Shown piece after piece: positions 1-4,890 of a DNA stretch of 7,415 nucleotides. Source of the stretch: Candidatus Roizmanbacteria bacterium (GTDB lineage: Bacteria > Patescibacteriota > Microgenomatia > UBA1406 > GWC2-37-13); the NCBI GenBank assembly GCA_026395475.1, contig JAPLYQ010000102.1, forward strand, positions 1 through 7,415, written 5' to 3'. Position numbers and translations under genes: made by a program. Every line of letters begins with the position of its first letter. Positions within the stretch are counted from its first letter, which is position 1. The notes under the pieces are model-generated. The model was given only the letters and a program-made list of their open reading frames with translations, made no database searches and was not told the origin of the DNA.

Positions 1-1
1 A

Positions 2-709
2 TTATTGACCAGTGAATACTTGAGGGATCATAAGAATTCTAAATGCATCATATCTAATTTTTTCTTTTCCAGAAGATGTGTTTGTTTTACTCACGACAAA
101 ATGGACTGAATCGCCCTCTTTGATTTTAGAAAAACCTGAACTCTCAATTTCTTTTGTTTTTGCATTCAACATAAATTGGCGAGTTGAGTTTTGAATATCA
201 AGAGTATATTCGTCCTTATCGTACGTGATAACTTTTAAATAATAATCTGACTTAGATATTTCGGTAACTTTTGCTGTTCTCACTAAGAATTGTTCATCAA
301 CATAAATTTCGCTTGCTTCAAGCGTGTCATTTAGCATCTGACCTGTCACAATAACGTAGTCTCCAACTTTCAAATTTGCTTTTTTTAATTCTTTTTTTGT
401 TGTACCAACAATCTTAAAGACGGAAGTCAACGTGTCGTCTATTTTTATGGAATATTTCTTCTCATCTGCACCGTTAATACTGGAAACAACCATAGAAGAA
501 TCTTCCATTTTTGAGATGAGTCCCACATATGCTTTTTGATCTTTTTTTCTTGTCTCTTCAACTTTAGTCGCTAATTTCTCGATAAGTTGTTTGGCATTCT
601 TATCTATCGTACTTGTGGCTGAACTCGTAGCATCAATCGCAAGGACAGGGGCAACACATAGATATGCACAAATACAAGACAAGAGAACTTTTTCAGTTGT
701 TTTCATCAT
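2..709 (-). CDS. Secreted protein of unknown function with repeated OB/DUF5666-like beta domains
   Basis: A 235-residue exported protein. The N-terminus is a signal peptide: basic start, hydrophobic core at about residues 8-23, and a likely signal peptidase I site after V22-L23-A24. No lipobox cysteine sits at the cleavage site. A charged, probably helical stretch (about 36-60) leads into two beta-rich modules at about 61-138 and 143-230. The first contains a K-V-G-D-Y-V-I-V-T-G segment (114-123), typical of small OB-like or DUF5666-like domains; the second has a similar E-G-D-S-V-H-F-V segment. I do not recognise a specific family, so function is unknown. The ATG at 707-709 forms an ATGA overlap with the stop of the upstream gene; a second ATG follows at once. 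No Shine-Dalgarno sequence precedes it, so translational coupling is likely. The stop codon TAA lies at 2-4, so the gene is complete. Confidence 0.8.
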   Translation of the reverse strand: MMKTTEKVLLSCICAYLCVAPVLAIDATSSATSTIDKNAKQLIEKLATKVEETRKKDQKAYVGLISKMEDSSMVVSSINGADEKKYSIKIDDTLTSVFKIVGTTKKELKKANLKVGDYVIVTGQMLNDTLEASEIYVDEQFLVRTAKVTEISKSDYYLKVITYDKDEYTLDIQNSTRQFMLNAKTKEIESSGFSKIKEGDSVHFVVSKTNTSSGKEKIRYDAFRILMIPQVFTGQ

Positions 710-1131
710 TTTGAATTCAGATAGTAAACATGTAACTCTTTTTCTTGCACTTTTCCGTTTGACCCTTTTGGATACGCAGTAATATGGATAACATTTTCTC
801 CTAATGTCAAAGGTACGCTATATTCAAACAACTCTGTTTTTGTCGTGAATGAAAAATCTTTTGCTTGAGTCTGGACTACCACAAAACTATTTTTATCCGT
901 CTTCCCTTTTATGGTTACGGATGGATTTGCGATTATTGCACCATCATTTGGTTCCGAAATGGTTATTGGTTGTAGAATGGTCTGTTGTTCTGTCGTTACT
1001 GGTCTTGTTTTTTGAGTAGGTGTTTTTTGAGAGACCGATTGATTTTTTTGAGTGTTTGAAATGACAAGGAATGAGAACACAAGCCCGAACACAATTCCCA
1101 TACCAACTGCAATAGATGTTTCTTTTTTCAT
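706..1131 (-). CDS. Membrane-anchored protein with one bacterial Ig-like domain
   Basis: A 141-residue protein with an uncleaved N-terminal membrane anchor (about residues 7-25). A Thr/Gln/Lys-rich linker (about 26-54) follows, then one compact beta-sandwich domain (about 56-141). That domain has the pattern of small bacterial Ig-like or glucodextranase-B-like modules: P-N-D-G-A near its start, V-T-I-K-G-K-T, a central F-x-Y-S-V-P-L, then L-G-E-N-V-I-H-I-T-A. Such domains mediate extracytoplasmic binding or spacing; no ligand can be inferred. It is the first gene of a two-gene unit with the secreted protein at 2-709, whose start overlaps this stop (ATGA). An in-frame TAA two codons upstream of the ATG fixes the start. 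A consensus-like promoter just upstream gives a leader of only about 9 nt and no Shine-Dalgarno sequence is visible. Confidence 0.8.
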   Translation of the reverse strand: MKKETSIAVGMGIVFGLVFSFLVISNTQKNQSVSQKTPTQKTRPVTTEQQTILQPITISEPNDGAIIANPSVTIKGKTDKNSFVVVQTQAKDFSFTTKTELFEYSVPLTLGENVIHITAYPKGSNGKVQEKELHVYYLNSK

Positions 1132-1146
1132 AAGTTACGTACTGCA

Positions 1147-1175
1147 ATACTACCTCAAAAAGTCGTCTGTGTCAA
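1147..1175 (-). promoter_or_regulatory. Sigma70-type promoter of the Ig-like/secreted protein unit
   Basis: On the minus strand a perfect TTGACA (1175 down to 1170) is followed by exactly 17 nt and TAGTAT (1152 down to 1147). Transcription should start near 1140, about 9 nt before the ATG at 1131. The -35 box begins only 3 nt after the stop codon of the dehydratase gene, so the two surface-protein genes need not depend on read-through from it. Confidence 0.65.
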
Positions 1176-1178
1176 ACT

Positions 1179-2102
1179 CTAGAGGCCTTTGAGAAGCGAG
1201 TAAAAAACAACTGGGAATTGGGCAACAATATCCTTTGCGGTATACCAATATCCCTTTATGGTAAATAATTCTTCTGCTGTCTTTTTTAATAATAGTGATG
1301 CGATAATTGCAGAGGTAAATGGATCGGATGTTGCGCAAATCCCCGCAACAAGCCCGGCCAAAATGTCACCTGTTCCTCCTTTGGTAAGCCCAGCATTCCC
1401 TCCTTGGATGCAAACTGTCTTACTCCCATCTGAAACAATATCATCTATTGTTTTAAGAAGAATGATACATGAATATTCTTGCGCCGTTTTCTTTACTATC
1501 TCTTCTTTTTCCTGAGAATTCAGTCCTGACAAATCAACAGAGAACAATGTCTGAAATTCTTTTTGGTGGGGAGTTATGATTGCTTTTTTTTGAAGAAGTA
1601 ACAACCATTCAGGCTCCATCATTTGTAGTGCGCCAGCGTCTAGAACGAATTGCTTATCTGGAAAACGTGTTATTAGATAGTAAACAAGATCTTTGGTAAA
1701 CTCACCTTCGTTTTGTACGTTAAGAATATCGCTCCAATCTTTATGTGTATCAAAAGGAGCTGTATGACTTTTATCCGTTCTCATCATTCCATTTCCAATG
1801 AGGATAACGTCGTCTTCCTGTGCATAGTCAAGGATTGCGTGTTGCGGAATCACAATCCCTGTTTGCCACATAACTTTTATTTTTTGAATGATTTCATTAT
1901 TCTCACTTGTCGAGGCCACATGGACCATGTCAACAATATGAGATGCTGCCTCAGCTGCCCATAAAACTGCCCCATGAAATAGCGAAGACCCTCCAATGAC
2001 AAGAATTTTCCCATTTTGCCCTTTATGGGAGATTGACCCTGGCATAGTTATATGTCGTATATATGGTCCAATTGAAGCAGTATCACTCGTTAAGATATTC
2101 AT
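1179..2102 (-). CDS. nnrD: ADP/ATP-dependent NAD(P)H-hydrate dehydratase (NnrD, YjeF C-terminal domain family)
   Basis: A 307-residue cytoplasmic repair enzyme of the ribokinase-like fold. In this family it dehydrates the S form of hydrated NADH or NADPH back to the normal cofactor, using ADP or ATP. Signatures visible are H26-K-G-Q-N-G-K-I-L-V-I-G-G-S39, the L-D-A-G-A-L strand around D155, T177-P-H-Q-K-E-F183, and the nucleotide/catalytic loop G235-N-A-G-L-T-K-G-G-T-G-D246 followed by I-L-A-G-L-V-A-G. D246 is the expected catalytic aspartate. Length fits the stand-alone dehydratase; the epimerase (NnrE) half, fused to it in E. coli YjeF, is absent and not encoded elsewhere in the window. The gene diverges from the AlaRS-like gene across 34 bp. 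No Shine-Dalgarno sequence precedes the ATG. Confidence 0.92.
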   Translation of the reverse strand: MNILTSDTASIGPYIRHITMPGSISHKGQNGKILVIGGSSLFHGAVLWAAEAASHIVDMVHVASTSENNEIIQKIKVMWQTGIVIPQHAILDYAQEDDVILIGNGMMRTDKSHTAPFDTHKDWSDILNVQNEGEFTKDLVYYLITRFPDKQFVLDAGALQMMEPEWLLLLQKKAIITPHQKEFQTLFSVDLSGLNSQEKEEIVKKTAQEYSCIILLKTIDDIVSDGSKTVCIQGGNAGLTKGGTGDILAGLVAGICATSDPFTSAIIASLLLKKTAEELFTIKGYWYTAKDIVAQFPVVFYSLLKGL

Positions 2103-2121
2103 AAGACAGGTATCAAGTTAT

Positions 2122-2129
2122 AGTATAAT
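2122..2129. promoter_or_regulatory. Overlapping divergent -10 boxes between nnrD and the AlaRS-like gene
   Basis: The plus strand carries a perfect TATAAT at 2124-2129, only 7 nt before the AlaRS-like ATG. The minus strand reads TATACT over 2127-2122, which would give nnrD a leader of about 12 nt. A weaker alternative for nnrD is GATACC, 6 nt before its ATG. No convincing -35 box is visible in either direction. The two -10 boxes share DNA, so this is a candidate bidirectional promoter. Confidence 0.5.
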
Positions 2130-2136
2130 TCAGTCT

Positions 2137-3663
2137 ATGGCAATTGACCATTTTAAATTAAGACAATTATTCGGCGAGTTTTACAAATCCAATAACCATG
2201 TGGAGGTACCTTCTATTCCTTTAGTGCCTAAAGACGACCCAACAACTCTTTTTACTGGATCCGGAATGCAACAACTTGTTCCCTATCTTCTTGGTGAAGT
2301 TCACCCCCTTGGTACTCGTCTTTATGACTTCCAAAGATGTTTTCGCTCTCAAGACATTGATGAAATCGGCGACAACCGCCATATTCTCTTGTTTGAAATG
2401 ATTGGCAATTGGTCCTTGGGAGATTATTTCAAAAAAGAACAACTGCAATGGCTATTTAGATTCTTAGTAAATCAACTTCATCTTGATCCTCATAAACTCT
2501 ATGTAACAGCATTCAAGGGAGAAGATGGACTACCTCAAGACACTGAATCAATCGAAATCTGGAAACAAGAATTTGCAAAGGTGGGAATAACAGCTGATAT
2601 TGGAAATCATATTTATTTATACGATGCGACAAAGAATTGGTGGTCACGAGCTGGGGTCCCAAGCAATATGCCTGCAGGCGAACCAGGTGGTCCAGATAGT
2701 GAAATATTTTATGAATTTACTAAACCAGCGATGCGCATTATTGCCGATCATTTAAAGGCATCTGTGTTTTTGATTAAGGATGGCGTCCTTCCTTCTAATA
2801 AAGAGCAAGGATATGTGTTGCGAAGACTACTTCGCAGACTGACTGTGAAATTAAGAAAATTATTGGGCAAACTTCCCTCCCCAGATGAGGTCACTGCAGT
2901 CGCAGAAAAAGTTCTGGAACTGTATGACGGAGTGTATTTCAATCCAGTTGAGGACAAAAAACTTATCGGCCCAGTCATAGCGGACGAAATAAAAAAATTT
3001 AACGCAAGTCTTGAAAAGGGATTAAAAGAAATAGCGAAAATTGAAAAGATTGATGGGAAAATAGCATTCGACCTCTATCAGAGTTATGGTATGCCTGTTG
3101 AAATATCGAGAGAATTATTTTTAGAAAAAGGACAAGAGATAGACCTTGCTACATTTTTAGAAGCATTTACGAAACATCGTGATTTATCTCGTTCTGCTTC
3201 TGCTGGCAAATTCAAAGGTGGCTTAGCTGATAGTAGTGAACAAACAATCAAATACCATACTGCAACACATTTACTTCACCAAGCATTGTTTGACGTACTA
3301 GGAAAAGATGTGAGACAAGAGGGTTCAAATATCACTGGTGAAAGACTCCGTTTTGATTTTTATCATACCCAAAAACCAACAGATGAAGAGCTGAAAAAAA
3401 TCGCTGGGGTTGTAAATGAAAAAATCACACAGGCTCTTCCTGTCGAATTCAAACTCATCCCAAAACTAGAGGCAGAAACGCTTGGAGCAAAATCATTTTT
3501 CCGAGAAAAATATCCTGATATGGTAAAGGTATACTTTATTGGTACCTATTCCAAAGAATTTTGTGGGGGACCTCATGTAAAAAATACATCTGAAATCGGA
3601 AGCTTTACAATCATGAAATGCGAAAAAATCGGGAATAATCTATTCCGCATTTATGCAAAATAG
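2137..3663 (+). CDS. alaS: Alanyl-tRNA synthetase-like protein lacking the motif 3 segment and C-Ala domain
   Basis: Resembles class IIc AlaRS, which charges tRNA-Ala and edits misacylated Ser/Gly. The frame opens at 1996, but homology begins at the ATG at 2137 (M-A-I-D-H-F-K-L-R), right after a TATAAT box, giving 508 residues. Motif 1 region (about 20-50) and motif 2 (R67 with C68-F-R-S and R81-H-I-L-L-F-E-M88) are present, as is S-E-I-F-Y-E (188-193). The protein then jumps at about 195-197 directly to A-M-R-I-I-A-D-H205. In usual AlaRS roughly 100 residues lie there, including the motif 3 G-x-G-L-E-R that binds ATP. The tRNA-recognition helices (about 205-340) and editing domain follow, with zinc ligands H374-x3-H378 and C476-x3-H480 intact. 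The C-terminal C-Ala domain is absent, as in other short AlaRS. Aminoacylation is doubtful; an editing-only role, a decaying gene or an assembly deletion are alternatives. Confidence 0.85.
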   Translation: MAIDHFKLRQLFGEFYKSNNHVEVPSIPLVPKDDPTTLFTGSGMQQLVPYLLGEVHPLGTRLYDFQRCFRSQDIDEIGDNRHILLFEMIGNWSLGDYFKKEQLQWLFRFLVNQLHLDPHKLYVTAFKGEDGLPQDTESIEIWKQEFAKVGITADIGNHIYLYDATKNWWSRAGVPSNMPAGEPGGPDSEIFYEFTKPAMRIIADHLKASVFLIKDGVLPSNKEQGYVLRRLLRRLTVKLRKLLGKLPSPDEVTAVAEKVLELYDGVYFNPVEDKKLIGPVIADEIKKFNASLEKGLKEIAKIEKIDGKIAFDLYQSYGMPVEISRELFLEKGQEIDLATFLEAFTKHRDLSRSASAGKFKGGLADSSEQTIKYHTATHLLHQALFDVLGKDVRQEGSNITGERLRFDFYHTQKPTDEELKKIAGVVNEKITQALPVEFKLIPKLEAETLGAKSFFREKYPDMVKVYFIGTYSKEFCGGPHVKNTSEIGSFTIMKCEKIGNNLFRIYAK

Positions 3664-3668
3664 CGTGG

Positions 3669-3699
3669 GTGTCATTCCCGCGAAGGCGGGAATCCAGTC
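3669..3699. repeat. dRS3-like palindromic repeat, copy 1
   Basis: This dispersed repeat has an 8-bp inverted repeat, ATTCCCGC (3674-3681) and GCGGGAAT (3686-3693), around the loop GAAG, with GTGTC before and CCAGTC after. A second copy at 6276-6306 differs at one position over this span. The core matches the ATTCCC...GGGAAT pattern of the neisserial dRS3 family and similar repeats in other bacteria. It lies 5 nt after the AlaRS-like stop and directly abuts the -10 box of the next gene. No T-tract follows, so it is not a typical intrinsic terminator. Confidence 0.85.
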
Positions 3700-3705
3700 T
3701 ATAAT
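3700..3705 (+). promoter_or_regulatory. -10 box of the deoxynucleotide N-hydrolase-like gene
   Basis: A perfect TATAAT starts at the base after the dRS3-like repeat and ends 8 nt before the ATG at 3714. Transcription would start at or next to the start codon. The -35 position falls inside the repeat and does not resemble TTGACA. Confidence 0.55.
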
Positions 3706-3713
3706 GTCTAATT

Positions 3714-4091
3714 ATGAATATCTATTTTCCTCATTCAAAACAACTTGAGTACGAGGATTATTATGCTTCAATCCGCAAGTCAGATTTCTTTACTTCACAC
3801 ACATGTGTTCTTCCATATGAAAAAAATAATACGCCAGAGAATTCAAAACCCATGATTAAAAAGGCAGACCTCATCGTTGCAGAGGTCTCATATCCTGGAA
3901 CTGGTTTGGGGATTGAACTTGGATGGGCAGAAGCTCTGGGCAAGAAAATTGTGTGTGTCTATATGGATGGACTTTCTGTTGCTCGATCTCTTTCAATTAT
4001 TTCCAATGACTTCATTGTCTACAAAGACTTTGAGGACCTTGTCCAAAAACTGCAATTATTCCTAAAAAATTACCATAAGAAAAGTGTTTAA
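3714..4091 (+). CDS. Nucleoside 2-deoxyribosyltransferase / 2'-deoxynucleoside 5'-phosphate N-hydrolase (DNPH1/Rcl)-like protein
   Basis: A 125-residue cytoplasmic protein with the flavodoxin-like fold pattern of the nucleoside 2-deoxyribosyltransferase superfamily. These enzymes cleave or exchange the N-glycosidic bond of deoxynucleosides or their 5'-monophosphates. The N-terminal strand I3-Y-F-P-H-S forms the first nucleotide-binding loop. The signature segment runs from A51-D52-L-I-V-A-E57-V-S through G64-x-G66-I-E68-L-G-W-A, then L-G-K-K-I-V-C-V-Y. It closely resembles the human DNPH1/Rcl segment, in which the glutamate equivalent to E68 is catalytic. The short length favours a DNPH1-like N-hydrolase (nucleotide-pool sanitation) over a transferase, but substrate cannot be decided. 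It has its own promoter and no Shine-Dalgarno sequence. Confidence 0.8.
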   Translation: MNIYFPHSKQLEYEDYYASIRKSDFFTSHTCVLPYEKNNTPENSKPMIKKADLIVAEVSYPGTGLGIELGWAEALGKKIVCVYMDGLSVARSLSIISNDFIVYKDFEDLVQKLQLFLKNYHKKSV

Positions 4092-4099
4092 ATTTCCAA

Positions 4100-4137
4100 C
4101 GTCATTCTGAACGACAAAATTTATACGTGAAGAATCT
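4100..4137 (+). repeat. Left 38-bp inverted repeat flanking the GIY-YIG gene
   Basis: A 38-nt sequence beginning CGTCATTCTGA and ending GAAGAATCT. The reverse complement of 4435-4472 matches it at 29 of 38 positions without gaps, with the outer 11 and inner 9 bases identical. It resembles the widespread GTCATTCTGAG...GAAGAATCT dispersed repeats seen in many bacterial genomes (recalled, not searched). Within the copy ATTCT and AGAAT can pair. Confidence 0.8.
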
Positions 4138-4139
4138 CC

Positions 4140-4145
4140 TATACT
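4140..4145 (+). promoter_or_regulatory. -10 box of the GIY-YIG gene
   Basis: TATACT ends 6 nt before the ATG at 4152 and starts 2 nt after the left inverted repeat. This predicts a leaderless transcript. No -35 box is recognisable. Confidence 0.5.
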
Positions 4146-4151
4146 TAGGGT

Positions 4152-4436
4152 ATGAAAGAATATGCAGTTTATATTCTGACTAACTTCAATAATTCAGTCT
4201 TCTACACTGGTATAACAAACAATCTAAAACGAAGATTGTGGGAACATGATCAATGTATAAATCCAAACTCATTTACTACAAAATATCATGTAAACAAATT
4301 GGTTTGGTTTGAATACCTTCCCACTGCTGAAGAAGCCATAGTCGTTGAGAAAAAAATTAAAGGATGGCTTCGAATAAAGAAAATTAAACTCATTAAAAGA
4401 AATAATCCATCATTTAGCGATTTAACAATCCAGTAG
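4152..4436 (+). CDS. Small GIY-YIG nuclease domain protein (UvrC N-terminal/YhbQ-like)
   Basis: A 94-residue single-domain GIY-YIG nuclease, the usual size for this family of stand-alone proteins. The V6-Y7-I8 and Y18-T19-G20 pair forms the GIY-YIG core. I21-T-N-N-L-K-R27-R-L-W-E-H32 supplies the conserved arginine and a histidine, and E66 in A-I-V-V-E-K-K-I-K-G-W is the expected metal-binding glutamate. All catalytic positions appear intact, so activity on DNA is plausible. Stand-alone members are often annotated as putative endonucleases; their biological roles are mostly unknown. The gene fills almost all the space between two inverted 38-bp repeats, and its TAG stop overlaps the right repeat, suggesting that gene and repeats travelled together. 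A -10 box 6 nt before the ATG predicts leaderless translation. Confidence 0.9.
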   Translation: MKEYAVYILTNFNNSVFYTGITNNLKRRLWEHDQCINPNSFTTKYHVNKLVWFEYLPTAEEAIVVEKKIKGWLRIKKIKLIKRNNPSFSDLTIQ

Positions 4437-4472
4437 ATTCTTCGTATGTAACTTCTATCACTCAGAATGACG
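4435..4472 (-). repeat. Right 38-bp inverted repeat flanking the GIY-YIG gene
   Basis: Inverted partner of 4100-4137 (29 of 38 identical). It begins AGATTCTTC inside the TAG stop codon of the GIY-YIG gene and ends TCAGAATGACG. The extended -10 element of the next gene starts 6 nt further on. Confidence 0.8.
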
Positions 4473-4478
4473 ACTACT

Positions 4479-4487
4479 TGCTATAAT
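4479..4487 (+). promoter_or_regulatory. Extended -10 promoter of the tRNA-binding protein gene
   Basis: TGCTATAAT fits the extended -10 consensus TGnTATAAT and ends 10 nt before the ATG at 4498. The predicted start is a few nucleotides before, or at, the start codon. An extended -10 can work without a good -35 box, and none is seen. Confidence 0.6.
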
Positions 4488-4497
4488 ATACATTCAT

Positions 4498-4839
4498 ATG
4501 AAAAAACCATTAGTTGAATTTACCGACTTCTTAAAACTTGATGCACGTGTAGGAGAAATAAAAACCGCTGTTAAAGTGGAAAATTCCAATAAACTTCTTG
4601 AACTCACCGTGGACTTAGGAGAAGAATATGGTGTAGTGACAATTCTTTCAGGAATCGCTAAACATTTTACCCCAGAATCTCTCATTGGAAAGAAAGTCCC
4701 AGTCATGGCAAATATAGCTCCAAAACAAATGGCAGGAAAATCCTCAAATGGATTTATCCTCATGGTCGACCTTGCAGAGCACGTCCCGGTACTTATAGAG
4801 CTTCCCCTCGCTTCACCTAATGGATCAACACTTTGTTGA
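4498..4839 (+). CDS. Stand-alone tRNA-binding OB-fold protein (MetRS beta-subunit / MetG C-terminal domain-like)
   Basis: A 113-residue cytoplasmic protein made of a single EMAP/Trbp111-type tRNA-binding OB domain. In many bacteria this domain is the C-terminal dimerisation and tRNA-binding extension of methionyl-tRNA synthetase, or a separate beta subunit; CsaA is a related stand-alone form. Recognisable segments are F-L-K-L-D-A-R-V-G-E-I (11-21), S-N-K-L-L-E-L-T-V-D-L-G (about 30-41), I-L-S-G-I-A-K-H-F-T-P-E (about 49-60), G-K-K-V-P-V-M-A-N-I-A-P-K-Q-M (about 64-78), and the terminal P-N-G-S. The TGA stop falls at the family's normal end, showing that TGA is not recoded. A MetRS catalytic subunit is not in the window, so partnership with it is inferred. 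An extended -10 promoter lies 10 nt before the ATG, with no Shine-Dalgarno sequence. Confidence 0.88.
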   Translation: MKKPLVEFTDFLKLDARVGEIKTAVKVENSNKLLELTVDLGEEYGVVTILSGIAKHFTPESLIGKKVPVMANIAPKQMAGKSSNGFILMVDLAEHVPVLIELPLASPNGSTLC

Positions 4840-4852
4840 CCTCCTAATCTGA

Positions 4853-4881
4853 TTGACAACAAGAAAAAAATAGTATTAAAT
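4853..4881 (+). promoter_or_regulatory. Promoter of the GILT-like thiol oxidoreductase gene
   Basis: A perfect TTGACA (4853-4858) is followed after 17 nt by TTAAAT (4876-4881), or after 18 nt by TAAATT. The -10 region ends 8-9 nt before the ATG at 4891, so transcription should begin at about the start codon. The -35 lies 13 nt after the stop of the preceding gene, giving this gene independent expression. Confidence 0.6.
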
Positions 4882-4890
4882 TGTCTCACT

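Larger units (their letters stand above)
4100..4472 (+). mobile_element. Candidate 373-bp element: GIY-YIG nuclease gene between inverted repeats
   Basis: The unit consists of a left repeat (4100-4137), a minimal promoter (TATACT at 4140-4145), a 94-residue GIY-YIG nuclease gene (4152-4436) and a right inverted repeat (4435-4472) that overlaps the last two bases of the stop codon. There is almost no other sequence inside, and the flanking genes are intact. No target-site duplication is evident. This is inference: the arrangement could be a mobile unit, or a resident gene between two independently inserted repeats. Confidence 0.45.

Noticed and set aside
1178..1188. An 11-base match (TCTAGAGGCCT) between the end of nnrD and the D arm of tRNA-Glu (6332-6342), as a possible attachment-site remnant.
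   Set aside because: It is short, comes from the middle of the tRNA rather than its 3' end, and does not extend on either side. Chance is the simpler explanation.
1996..2136. An N-terminal extension of 47 codons on the AlaRS-like frame, from an ATG at 1996.
   Set aside because: It overlaps the start of nnrD on the other strand and has no AlaRS-like content. The family's N-terminus and a TATAAT box both point to the ATG at 2137.
2690..2760. A frameshift hiding the missing AlaRS segment in another frame.
   Set aside because: The bases between the flanking landmarks are contiguous and in frame. There is no extra DNA at the junction that could encode about 100 residues.
3674..3693. The dRS3-like palindrome as an intrinsic terminator for the AlaRS-like gene.
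   Set aside because: No T-tract follows, and a nearly identical copy precedes tRNA-Glu where no terminator for a gene end is expected. A dispersed repeat explains both.
4092..4480. A target-site duplication around the GIY-YIG unit.
   Set aside because: The sequences outside the two repeats share no convincing direct duplication.
706..4839. TGA recoded as glycine, as in Gracilibacteria/Absconditabacteria.
   Set aside because: TGA ends the tRNA-binding protein at the normal family C-terminus and forms the ATGA overlap at 706-709.
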